NCBI GenBank assembly: GCA_947454585.1
Contig: CANGML010000046.1
Location: 1-9,193, forward strand
Reading direction: 5' to 3'
DNA: 9,193 nt
Origin: Comamonadaceae bacterium
GTDB lineage: Bacteria; Pseudomonadota; Gammaproteobacteria; Burkholderiales; Burkholderiaceae_C
Positions within the stretch are counted from its first letter, which is position 1. Each line of letters begins with the position of its first letter. Made by a program: the position numbers and the translations under genes. Positions 1 to 6,114 of the stretch are shown one piece after another. The notes under the pieces are model-generated. The model did no database searches, was not told the origin of the DNA, and saw only the letters and a list, made by a program, of their open reading frames with translations.

Positions 1-708
1 CATCTTCATTTGTTCTGGCGTGGTGTTTTGGGCCTCGTCCAAGATGATGAACGCGTTGTTGAGTGTGCGCCCACGCATGAAGGCCAGTGGCGCGATTTCG
101 ATGGCGCTGCGCTCGAACGCTTTTTGCACGCGGTCGTAGCCCATCAGGTCATACAGGGCGTCGTACAAAGGGCGCAAATAGGGGTCTACTTTTTGGCCCA
201 AGTCGCCCGGCAAGAAGCCCAGCTTTTCACCCGCCTCCACGGCAGGACGTGTCAACACAATGCGCTGCACAGCGCTGCGTTCAAGCGCGTCTACCGCGCA
301 GGCCACCGCCAAATAAGTTTTACCCGTGCCCGCGGGGCCAATGCCAAAGCTGATGTCGTGGGCAGCAATATTTTCTAAGTAGGCGGCCTGTGTGGGCGTG
401 CGCGGGCGCAAGTCGGTGCGACGCGTTTGCAAGCCAGGCACATCGTCGTCCATGCCACTGTCGCCAGCCAACATGAGCTGCACTTGCTCAGGGGGAATCG
501 CTTTGGCGGCGCGCTCGTACAAAGCTTGCAGCACCTCCATGGCGCGGGTGGCTTTGGCCTTGTGACCATCTACCTTGAACTGTTCGTGGCGGTGGGCGAT
601 CTTCACGTCCAAGGCCAGTTCGATGGTGCGTAAATGTTCGTCGGTGGGGCCGCACAGGTGCGACAAACGCGTGTTGTTCGGCGGGGAGAAGGTGTGGCGA
701 AGAATCAA
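1..708 (-). CDS. phoH: PhoH/YbeZ family P-loop ATPase, 3'-truncated by window edge
   Basis: Cytoplasmic PhoH-family ATPase (YbeZ type), related to the N-terminal half of superfamily 1 helicases. The family is commonly encoded next to the RNase YbeY and linked to RNA metabolism. The window holds the first 236 codons; the C-terminus lies beyond the left edge. Visible motifs are Walker A GPAGTGKT (residues 124-131), the conserved stretch [19 protein letters not shown] (151-169) and Walker [17 protein letters not shown] (221-236). The N-terminal 100 residues ([14 protein letters not shown], then LCGPTDEHL) match the usual start of beta-proteobacterial homologues. I chose TTG at 706-708: an in-frame stop lies at 721-723, no ATG exists before codon 57, and GAGAG lies about 8 bases upstream. 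Divergent from ruvA with 40 bases between starts. Family assignment is secure; the TTG start is a good inference. Confidence 0.93.
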   Translation of the reverse strand, partial: MILRHTFSPPNNTRLSHLCGPTDEHLRTIELALDVKIAHRHEQFKVDGHKAKATRAMEVLQALYERAAKAIPPEQVQLMLAGDSGMDDDVPGLQTRRTDLRPRTPTQAAYLENIAAHDISFGIGPAGTGKTYLAVACAVDALERSAVQRIVLTRPAVEAGEKLGFLPGDLGQKVDPYLRPLYDALYDLMGYDRVQKAFERSAIEIAPLAFMRGRTLNNAFIILDEAQNTTPEQMKM

Positions 709-734
709 GTCGATAATCTCTCAAAAGGTCCCCA

Positions 735-752
735 ATGATAGGCAAGATGTGA
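735..752 (+). other. Possible five-codon leader ORF overlapping the ruvA start
   Basis: ATG at 735 encodes MIGKM and stops at TGA 750-752, which overlaps the ruvA GTG start (749-751) by two bases. AAAAGG at 723-728 sits 6 bases before this ATG, a better Shine-Dalgarno than the one in front of ruvA itself. Its peptide copies the canonical RuvA N-terminus (MIGKL), and positions 735-748 match 749-762 at 10 of 14 bases, so it looks like a duplicated start region. It could couple translation into ruvA through the overlapping stop and start, or be a chance remnant. There is no direct evidence of translation. Confidence 0.25.
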
Positions 753-1321
753 TTGGCAAATTAAGCGGCATCCTCAGTGAGAAAAACCCACCCCAAGTGT
801 TGGTGGATTGCAACGGCGTGGGCTACGAGGTCGATGTGCCCATGAGCACCTTCTACAACCTGCCCGCCACCGGTGAGCGGGTGTCCTTGCTGACGCACTT
901 TGTGGTGCGTGAGGACGCGCAAATTTTGTTTGGCTTTGGCACAGCGTCTGAGCGCGCCACATTTCGCCAGATCATCAAAATCTCAGGCGTGGGACCACGC
1001 ATGGCGCTTGGCATTTTGAGCGGTTTGAGCGCTGACGAGCTGGCGCGTGCAGTGTCCGATCAAGATGCGGCGCGTTTGACCAAAGTGCCCGGCATTGGCA
1101 AGAAAACAGCCGAGCGCCTGTTGCTCGAACTCAAAGGTAAATTAGGCGCTGACTTAGGCCCCAGCGCCGGCGCTACCCCAGGTCATGCCAGCGACATTTT
1201 GCAAGCCCTGCTTGCGCTGGGTTACAGCGACAAAGAAGCCTCTGCGGCGCTCAAGGCGCTCCCTGCAGAGGTGGGGGTGAGCGAGGGCATCAAGCTGGCG
1301 CTGAAATCTTTGGCGAAATAA
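749..1321 (+). CDS. ruvA: Holliday junction branch migration protein RuvA
   Basis: RuvA binds four-way Holliday junctions as a tetramer, holds them square-planar and loads the RuvB motor for branch migration in recombinational repair. The protein is 190 residues (E. coli about 203). The N-terminal OB-fold domain covers roughly residues 1-63. Two helix-hairpin-helix motifs follow, around GVGPRMA (80-86) and GIGKKTA (115-121). After a Gly/Ala/Pro-rich linker (133-145), domain III (146-190, [16 protein letters not shown]) contacts RuvB. I chose the GTG at 749 because it gives the canonical (M)IGKLSGI start; the open frame runs further upstream only as an antisense overlap with phoH. AGG at 740-742 is a weak ribosome site. 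The stop is 3 bases before ruvB, so the two are surely co-transcribed. ruvC is not adjacent, which is common outside the Enterobacteria. Confidence 0.97.
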   Translation: MIGKLSGILSEKNPPQVLVDCNGVGYEVDVPMSTFYNLPATGERVSLLTHFVVREDAQILFGFGTASERATFRQIIKISGVGPRMALGILSGLSADELARAVSDQDAARLTKVPGIGKKTAERLLLELKGKLGADLGPSAGATPGHASDILQALLALGYSDKEASAALKALPAEVGVSEGIKLALKSLAK

Positions 1322-1324
1322 AGC

Positions 1325-2386
1325 ATGAGCATTCAGACTGACGATTTCGCCCCTTCACCCGTGCCCTCGCGGGTGGTGTCTGCTGCCCCTGTATCGCCGA
1401 ACGAAGAGGCGATAGAGCGCGCCTTGCGTCCCAAGCTGTTGCAAGAGTATGTGGGCCAGATGAAGGTGCGCGAGCAACTGGAAATTTTCATTGGTGCAGC
1501 GCGCAAGCGCGGCGAGGCACTCGACCATGTGCTGCTGTTTGGCCCGCCGGGCTTGGGCAAGACCACGCTCTCGCACATCATTGCGCAAGAGCTGGGGGTG
1601 AACCTGCGCTCCACCAGCGGCCCGGTGCTCGAAAAACCCAAAGACTTGGCGGCCTTGCTGACAGGCTTAGAAAAAAACGATGTGCTGTTCATTGACGAGA
1701 TCCACCGCCTCTCGCCTGTGGTGGAAGAGATTTTGTATCCCGCGCTGGAGGACTACCAAATCGACATCATGATTGGCGAGGGTCCTGCGGCGCGCAGCAT
1801 CAAACTCGATTTACAGCCCTTCACCTTGGTGGGGGCCACCACGCGCGCGGGCATGTTGACCAACCCCTTGCGGGACCGCTTTGGCATTGTGTCGCGCTTG
1901 GAGTTTTACACCGCTCAAGAGTTACAACGCATCGTGGTGCGCAGTGCGGGCTTGCTCGATACCCCCATGGACGTGGAAGGCGGCTTCGAGATCGCACGCC
2001 GCTCACGTGGCACACCGCGCATTGCCAACCGACTGCTGCGCCGCGTGCGCGACTATGCGGATGTGAAGGGCACCGGTCGCATCACCGAAGACATTGCCAA
2101 AAAAGCGCTCGCTATGTTGGATGTGGACCCGCAAGGCTTTGACTTGATGGACCGCAAGCTTTTGGAGGCGGTGATTCACCGCTTCGATGGCGGCCCTGTG
2201 GGCCTAGACAATATCGCAGCCAGCATTGGCGAAGAACGCGACACGATTGAAGATGTGATTGAGCCGTATCTGATTCAGCAAGGCTTTTTGCAACGTACGC
2301 CGCGTGGGCGCATCGCGACCTTGGCTGCCTATAAACACTTGGGTGTGACGCCGCCCAAGTCGGCCGCAGATTTGTTCAACGAATAA
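1325..2386 (+). CDS. ruvB: Holliday junction branch migration ATPase RuvB
   Basis: RuvB is the hexameric AAA+ motor that pumps DNA through RuvA-bound Holliday junctions. The 353-residue protein has Walker A GPPGLGKT (73-80), Walker B LFIDEIH (121-127), sensor 1 GATTRAG (170-176), the arginine-finger segment PLRDRFG (181-187), sensor 2 in [13 protein letters not shown], and a C-terminal winged helix with HRFDGGPVG and RTPRGR that binds DNA. An N-terminal extension of roughly 20 residues before the conserved start ([13 protein letters not shown]) accounts for the length over E. coli (336); it is Pro/Ser/Val-rich and probably flexible. ATG at 1325 lies 3 bases after the ruvA stop, which indicates translational coupling. 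No LexA box was noticed upstream of the pair. The stop codon TAA (2384-2386) touches the stop codon of the convergent phosphatase gene. Confidence 0.99.
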   Translation: MSIQTDDFAPSPVPSRVVSAAPVSPNEEAIERALRPKLLQEYVGQMKVREQLEIFIGAARKRGEALDHVLLFGPPGLGKTTLSHIIAQELGVNLRSTSGPVLEKPKDLAALLTGLEKNDVLFIDEIHRLSPVVEEILYPALEDYQIDIMIGEGPAARSIKLDLQPFTLVGATTRAGMLTNPLRDRFGIVSRLEFYTAQELQRIVVRSAGLLDTPMDVEGGFEIARRSRGTPRIANRLLRRVRDYADVKGTGRITEDIAKKALAMLDVDPQGFDLMDRKLLEAVIHRFDGGPVGLDNIAASIGEERDTIEDVIEPYLIQQGFLQRTPRGRIATLAAYKHLGVTPPKSAADLFNE

Positions 2387-3061
2387 CTAGGTTGTGGTTT
2401 CGTCGCGTGGCCCGTCATGCGGCGCGTCAAAGTGCGACACATCACCCCAGCCGACCAAGCTCAAGCCTTGCGGCGTCCACAGCAATCGGTTGATCGCGGC
2501 ATTGCCCAAATGCCACGTGCGCGGCGCGTCTAGGGTTTGGTTGGTGGCCAACCGGTACAACGCATCCATGACGCCACCGTGTGCCACCAGCACGATTTGC
2601 GCACCCAGGTGTTGACTCGCCAATTCGTTCACACAGGTTTGGATGCGTTCACGCAGGGCGGTGAGCGACTCACCCCCAATGGGTGCCCAATGCGGATCGC
2701 GGCTGCGCCAAAGCCGGCACTCTTGTGGATGATCGGTTTCGATCTCAGTCCACGTTTTGCCTTGTAGATGACCAAAGTGGCGCTCGCGCAATGGCAAGTG
2801 CGGCGTGACCTGTGAGGGGGAAGGGGTTTGAGCTATCAGGCGCGCCGGGGCGTTGGCAATCGCTTGTGCAGTCTCAAAAGCTCGGCGTAGATCGCTGCTG
2901 TAGATGGCCTGAATGGGTTCTTCGGCCAAGGCTTGGCCCACGCGCTCGGCTTGCCACCGGCCGGTGTCGTTCAAATCAATGTTGAGGTGACCTTGAATGC
3001 GGGTGTCCACATTCCACAGCGTTTCACCGTGGCGGATGGCGAGAATTCGGGTGGCTTGCAT
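2387..3061 (-). CDS. Histidine phosphatase family protein (phosphoglycerate mutase-like)
   Basis: Cytoplasmic branch-1 histidine phosphatase, 224 residues. The catalytic set is complete: RHGET (10-14) with the phospho-accepting His11, the SSDLRRA segment (55-61) with the second Arg, the acid-base Glu93 in LRERHFG, and His161 in VAHGG. There is no signal peptide. The family covers GpmB-like broad-specificity phosphatases and CobC alpha-ribazole phosphatases. Nothing here fixes the substrate, and there are no cobalamin genes nearby, so I leave it at family level. The ATG at 3059-3061 lies just before RILAIRHGE, the normal family start; the ribosome site is weak. It is divergent from the TetR gene (65 bases between starts), so the two could share a control region, but nothing links their functions. 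Its tail-to-tail contact with ruvB leaves no room for a terminator. Confidence 0.91.
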   Translation of the reverse strand: MQATRILAIRHGETLWNVDTRIQGHLNIDLNDTGRWQAERVGQALAEEPIQAIYSSDLRRAFETAQAIANAPARLIAQTPSPSQVTPHLPLRERHFGHLQGKTWTEIETDHPQECRLWRSRDPHWAPIGGESLTALRERIQTCVNELASQHLGAQIVLVAHGGVMDALYRLATNQTLDAPRTWHLGNAAINRLLWTPQGLSLVGWGDVSHFDAPHDGPRDETTT

Positions 3062-3092
3062 GGGCTTGAGTTTATAGAGTCAAAAATCATGC

Positions 3093-3116
3093 AAAATAGC
3101 ACGATCGTTCTTTTAT
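3093..3116. promoter_or_regulatory. Candidate TetR operator (imperfect palindrome)
   Basis: A 24-base near-palindrome in the 65-base divergent gap, centred between 3104 and 3105, with 9 of 12 half-site positions paired. The core AGCACGATCGTTCT (3098-3111) contains the perfect 8-base palindrome ACGATCGT. It ends 10 bases before the TetR start codon, where an autorepressor would block transcription, and it could also affect the phosphatase gene on the other side. Size and symmetry suit a TetR dimer site. I could not identify convincing -35/-10 boxes in the gap. Binding is an inference from position and symmetry. Confidence 0.45.
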
Positions 3117-3126
3117 TGGTGCGCGA

Positions 3127-3807
3127 ATGACCGTGATGCATAAAGACACGCCTATTGAAAGCAAAGCCTTCCAAAAAGGCCAGCAAACCAAGGCGGCCAT
3201 CGTCAACGCTGCGTTGGGCTTGGCGACTCAAATAGGTTTAGAGGGGTTGAGCATCGGCGCCTTGGCCGAAGTGGCAGGCATGAGCAAGTCAGGCGTGTTT
3301 GCCCATTTTGGTTCGCGTGAAGAGTTGCAGCTGTCGGTGGTGCGCGAATACCACGCCCTCTTTGAGGCCGAGGTGTTCTTGCCGATTTTGCAGGCCCAGC
3401 GCGGCTTGCCACGCTTGCGCGAGTTGTTTGCCAATTGGACCAAGCGCACTTCGGCTGAAATCGATTCGGGGTGCTTGTATATCAGTGGCGCCGCAGAGTT
3501 TGATGACCGACCAGGTCCGGTGCGTGACGCGTTGGCAAGCATGGTCAAGACATGGCTGGCTGCGGTGCATCGCACGGTGGTGCAAGCGCGGGATGAGGGG
3601 CATCTGGCAGCAGATATAGATGCCGAGCAGATGGTGTTTGAGTTGCACGGCCTGATCTTGGCATTGCAATATGAAGCGCGGTTTTTGCGCTCATCCCAAT
3701 CATTGACGCGCACAGCCCAAGGTTTTGAGAACATTTTGTTGCGCTATGGCGCCCCAGTTTCAATCCATAAGACCAGCGCAAAAAAGCGCAAAACCAGCCC
3801 TACCTAA
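3127..3807 (+). CDS. TetR/AcrR family transcriptional regulator, probable operon repressor
   Basis: One-component repressor of 226 residues. The N-terminal TetR DNA-binding domain spans about residues 20-67 (TKAAIVNAALGLATQIGLEG, then LSIGALAEVAGMSKSGVFAHF), with SKSGVFAHF as the recognition helix. The rest (70-210) is a helical ligand and dimer domain with no diagnostic motif; DSGCLYISGAAEFDDRPG is its most distinctive stretch. The tail (214-226) is Lys/Thr/Ser-rich and probably disordered. The stop is 12 bases before the acyl-CoA dehydrogenase start, so it is very likely the first gene of that operon; the ligand is then probably an acyl-CoA or related metabolite (inference). A candidate operator lies just upstream. 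No clear Shine-Dalgarno precedes ATG 3127; ATG 3136 is an alternative start. A 10-base tandem repeat lies in the last codons. Confidence 0.92.
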   Translation: MTVMHKDTPIESKAFQKGQQTKAAIVNAALGLATQIGLEGLSIGALAEVAGMSKSGVFAHFGSREELQLSVVREYHALFEAEVFLPILQAQRGLPRLRELFANWTKRTSAEIDSGCLYISGAAEFDDRPGPVRDALASMVKTWLAAVHRTVVQARDEGHLAADIDAEQMVFELHGLILALQYEARFLRSSQSLTRTAQGFENILLRYGAPVSIHKTSAKKRKTSPT

Positions 3808-3811
3808 GGAG
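3805..3811 (+). promoter_or_regulatory. Shine-Dalgarno of the acyl-CoA dehydrogenase gene
   Basis: TAAGGAG lies 8 bases before ATG 3820 and includes the TetR stop codon TAA (3805-3807). This is the strongest ribosome site in the window, and its overlap with the stop supports translational coupling and high expression of the dehydrogenase relative to its regulator. Confidence 0.8.
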
Positions 3812-3819
3812 ACATCACC

Positions 3820-5616
3820 ATGCCAAGCTACACCCCACCCCTGCGCGATATGCAATTTGTGCTGCATGATGTGTTGAACGTCACGGAGACTTTTCAGCAA
3901 ATTCCAAAGCATGCAGAAATTGATGCTGAGACCATTTCTGCGGTGTTGGAGGAGGGCGGTAAGTTCGCGTCAGAAGTTATCTTTCCGCTCAATCAAATTG
4001 GTGATCAGCAGGGATGCTCGCTGAATCATGACACCCATGAGGTCAAAACGCCAGATGGATTTAAAGCCGCCTTTGAACAATATGTGCAAGGCGGTTGGCC
4101 AGCCTTGAGCGCAGACACCGCCTATGGTGGGCAAGACCTGCCTTTGGTGGTGAACCAATGCTTGTATGAAATGCTCAACAGTGCCAACCAAGCGTGGACC
4201 ATGTACCCAGGCCTGACGCATGGTGCCTATGAAGCCTTACATGCCCATGGCACAGAGGCGCAGAAAAACTTGTACCTGCCCAAGCTCACCAGCGGGGAAT
4301 GGACCGGCACCATGTGCCTGACCGAGCCGCACTGCGGCACAGATTTGGGCTTGCTGCGCACCAAGGCTGAGCCACAGCCCGACGGCACTTACCGCATCAC
4401 CGGCAACAAAATCTTCATCAGTGCTGGCGAGCATGACATGGTCAGCAACATCGTGCATTTGGTGTTGGCACGTCTGCCCGATGCACCTGCAGGCAGCAAA
4501 GGCATCAGCTTATTTGTGGTGCCGAAATTCCATGTCAACGCAGACGGTAGCTTGGGCGAGCGCAATGGTATTTACTGCGGCGGACTCGAGCACAAGATGG
4601 GCATTCATGGCAATGCCACGTGCCAAATGGTGTTGGAAGGAGCTGTCGGCTCGATGGTAGGCCAACCCAACAAAGGCTTGGCAGCCATGTTCGTCATGAT
4701 GAATGCCGCGCGCATTGGCGTGGGCATGCAGTCCTTGGGGTTGACCGAGGTGGCCTATCAAAACGCCTTGGCCTATGCGAAAGAGCGTCTGCAATCCCGC
4801 AGCCTCTCTGGTGTGAAGACGCCGAGCCAACCGGCGGACAGTATTTTGGTCCACCCCGATGTGCGCAAGATGCTGCTCACCGCGAAGGCTTACGCCGAAG
4901 GCGGTCGTGCGTTGTCCTTGCACTGTGCGCTCTTGATTGACCGTGAACTCCACCATCCGGACGAAGCAGTTCGCGCTGAGTCGGCCGAGCAGGTGGCACT
5001 GCTGACCCCGATCGTGAAAGCGTTCATCACCGACAACGCCTGGACGGCCACGTCGTCTTGCTTGCAAGTGTTTGGCGGTCATGGCTTCATTCGTGAATGG
5101 GGCATGGAGCAATACGTGCGTGATGCGCGCATCAACATGATTTATGAAGGCACCAACACCATCCAAAGCCTGGACTTGTTGGGCCGCAAAGTGCTGGGTA
5201 ACCAAGGCGCCTCACTCAAAAAATTTGGTGCCAAGATTGCCGAGCTGGTGGCGCAAGCGCAAGACAACGAAGACATGGCCGAGTTCATCAATCCGCTCAC
5301 CAAATTAGGCCAGCAGATGACGCAGTTCACCACCGAGATTGGCTACAAGGCTGTGCAAGATGCCGACGAAGTGGGCGCCGCAGCGGTGGACTACCTGCGT
5401 GTGGCAGGCCACTTGGTGTTTGGTTATTTCTGGGCACGCATGGCCTTCGTGGCTTTGGAAAAAATCGCGCAAGGCGATCGTGATCCCTTTTACCAAGCCA
5501 AGTTGCAAACAGCCCGGTTCTATTTTGCGAAGCTATTCCCCGAGACCGCCAGCTTGATGATCACGGCGCGCGCTGGGGCCGCTGTGCTGATGGAGACAGA
5601 GGCGGTGTTTGCCTAA
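3820..5616 (+). CDS. Large acyl-CoA dehydrogenase with C-terminal extension (DmdC/FadE-like)
   Basis: FAD-dependent acyl-CoA dehydrogenase of 598 residues, forming trans-2-enoyl-CoA from acyl-CoA in the first step of beta-oxidation. The length exceeds the roughly 380-residue classical enzymes and fits the subfamily that includes 3-methylmercaptopropionyl-CoA dehydrogenase (DmdC). Domains are a short N-terminal extension (about 1-35, YTPPLRDMQFVLHDVL, typical of this subfamily), a helical domain, the beta domain with MCLTEPHCGTDLG (165-177) and ITGNKIFISAG (193-203), the C-terminal helical domain with QVFGGHGFIRE (416-426) and IYEGTNTIQ (441-449), then an extra helical domain (about 465-598). 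Glu443 in YEGTN is the expected catalytic base. No signal peptide. Substrate chain length cannot be read from the sequence; a medium- or long-chain substrate is a guess from the neighbours. DmdC activity itself is not implied, since no other dmd gene is present. Confidence 0.95.
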   Translation: MPSYTPPLRDMQFVLHDVLNVTETFQQIPKHAEIDAETISAVLEEGGKFASEVIFPLNQIGDQQGCSLNHDTHEVKTPDGFKAAFEQYVQGGWPALSADTAYGGQDLPLVVNQCLYEMLNSANQAWTMYPGLTHGAYEALHAHGTEAQKNLYLPKLTSGEWTGTMCLTEPHCGTDLGLLRTKAEPQPDGTYRITGNKIFISAGEHDMVSNIVHLVLARLPDAPAGSKGISLFVVPKFHVNADGSLGERNGIYCGGLEHKMGIHGNATCQMVLEGAVGSMVGQPNKGLAAMFVMMNAARIGVGMQSLGLTEVAYQNALAYAKERLQSRSLSGVKTPSQPADSILVHPDVRKMLLTAKAYAEGGRALSLHCALLIDRELHHPDEAVRAESAEQVALLTPIVKAFITDNAWTATSSCLQVFGGHGFIREWGMEQYVRDARINMIYEGTNTIQSLDLLGRKVLGNQGASLKKFGAKIAELVAQAQDNEDMAEFINPLTKLGQQMTQFTTEIGYKAVQDADEVGAAAVDYLRVAGHLVFGYFWARMAFVALEKIAQGDRDPFYQAKLQTARFYFAKLFPETASLMITARAGAAVLMETEAVFA

Positions 5617-5651
5617 GTCGATCACAACCTTAAATCAGGTAAATTCAATCC

Positions 5652-6104
5652 ATGATGAAACTTCAAACAATCAAACGCCTAGGCGGCCTGGTGCTGTTCA
5701 TGGCGGGCAACAGTTACGCCCAAATGACGCCGGTAGGCACGTGGCATTCGATCGACGATAAAACAGGCGAGCCCAAAGCTGAAATCCAAATCGTTGAGAA
5801 GGACGGCGTGTTGACGGGGCGTATCGCGAAGTCGCTTCGCTCAGAGGCTGCCGCGAAAAAAATCTGTGACGAATGCCAAGACGATCGCAAAGGCAAAGAG
5901 ATCATCGGCCTAGAAATCATCCGCGCTGTGAAACTTGACCCCGCCAATGAATTCACTTGGGGTAGCGGCGGCAAGATCTTGGACCCTGAAAATGGCAAAG
6001 AATACACCGTCAAAATGATGCCTAAAGAGGGCGGTATAAAGCTCTTGGTGCGCGGCTACATCGGCCCGTTTTACCGATCACAAACTTGGCTGCGCGTGCA
6101 GTAA
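5652..6104 (+). CDS. Secreted DUF2147 domain protein
   Basis: A small exported protein of 150 residues. A Sec signal peptide covers residues 1-23 (KLQTIKR, then a hydrophobic core GGLVLFMAG, with likely cleavage after SYA before Gln24); there is no lipobox, so it should be free in the periplasm. The mature part shows the DUF2147 pattern: VGTWHSIDDKTGEPKAEIQI (28-47), a Gly-Arg strand (LTGRIAK), the segment ICDECQDD (71-78) and a C-terminal LLVRGYIGPFYRSQTWLR (131-148). It is probably a beta-rich, lipocalin-like fold. Cys72 and Cys75 form a CxxC that could be oxidised in the periplasm. Function is unknown. It lies 35 bases after the dehydrogenase and 10 bases before the crotonase gene, so it is in the operon. 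Two ATGs (5652, 5655) are possible starts; AGG at 5637-5639 is a distant ribosome site. Confidence 0.9.
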   Translation: MMKLQTIKRLGGLVLFMAGNSYAQMTPVGTWHSIDDKTGEPKAEIQIVEKDGVLTGRIAKSLRSEAAAKKICDECQDDRKGKEIIGLEIIRAVKLDPANEFTWGSGGKILDPENGKEYTVKMMPKEGGIKLLVRGYIGPFYRSQTWLRVQ

Positions 6105-6109
6105 AGAGG
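6103..6109 (+). promoter_or_regulatory. Shine-Dalgarno of the crotonase gene
   Basis: AAAGAGG, 5 bases before ATG 6115, overlaps the DUF2147 stop codon (6102-6104). It fixes the crotonase start and points to coupled translation of the two genes. Confidence 0.7.
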
Positions 6110-6114
6110 TTTTT

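Noticed and set aside
10..378. Plus-strand open frame of 122 residues at the left edge
   Set aside because: It lies antisense to the PhoH P-loop region, whose Walker A and B motifs read cleanly on the minus strand.
575..748. Upstream extension of the ruvA frame (longer RuvA)
   Set aside because: It would add 58 residues with no RuvA similarity and overlap phoH antisense; the canonical IGKLSG start is at 749.
3071..3076. TATAAA on the minus strand as the -10 box of the phosphatase gene
   Set aside because: It sits only 9 bases from the start codon and has no -35 match at normal spacing.
3228..3734. 168-residue minus-strand open frame inside the TetR gene
   Set aside because: It is antisense to a clear TetR domain, with low-complexity Ser/Arg/Cys-rich translation and several competing frames over the same stretch.
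4510..5205. 231-residue minus-strand open frame inside the acyl-CoA dehydrogenase
   Set aside because: It is fully antisense to a gene with complete family motifs, its translation is rich in His/Arg/Ala with no recognisable domain, and it has no ribosome site; it is a codon-bias shadow.
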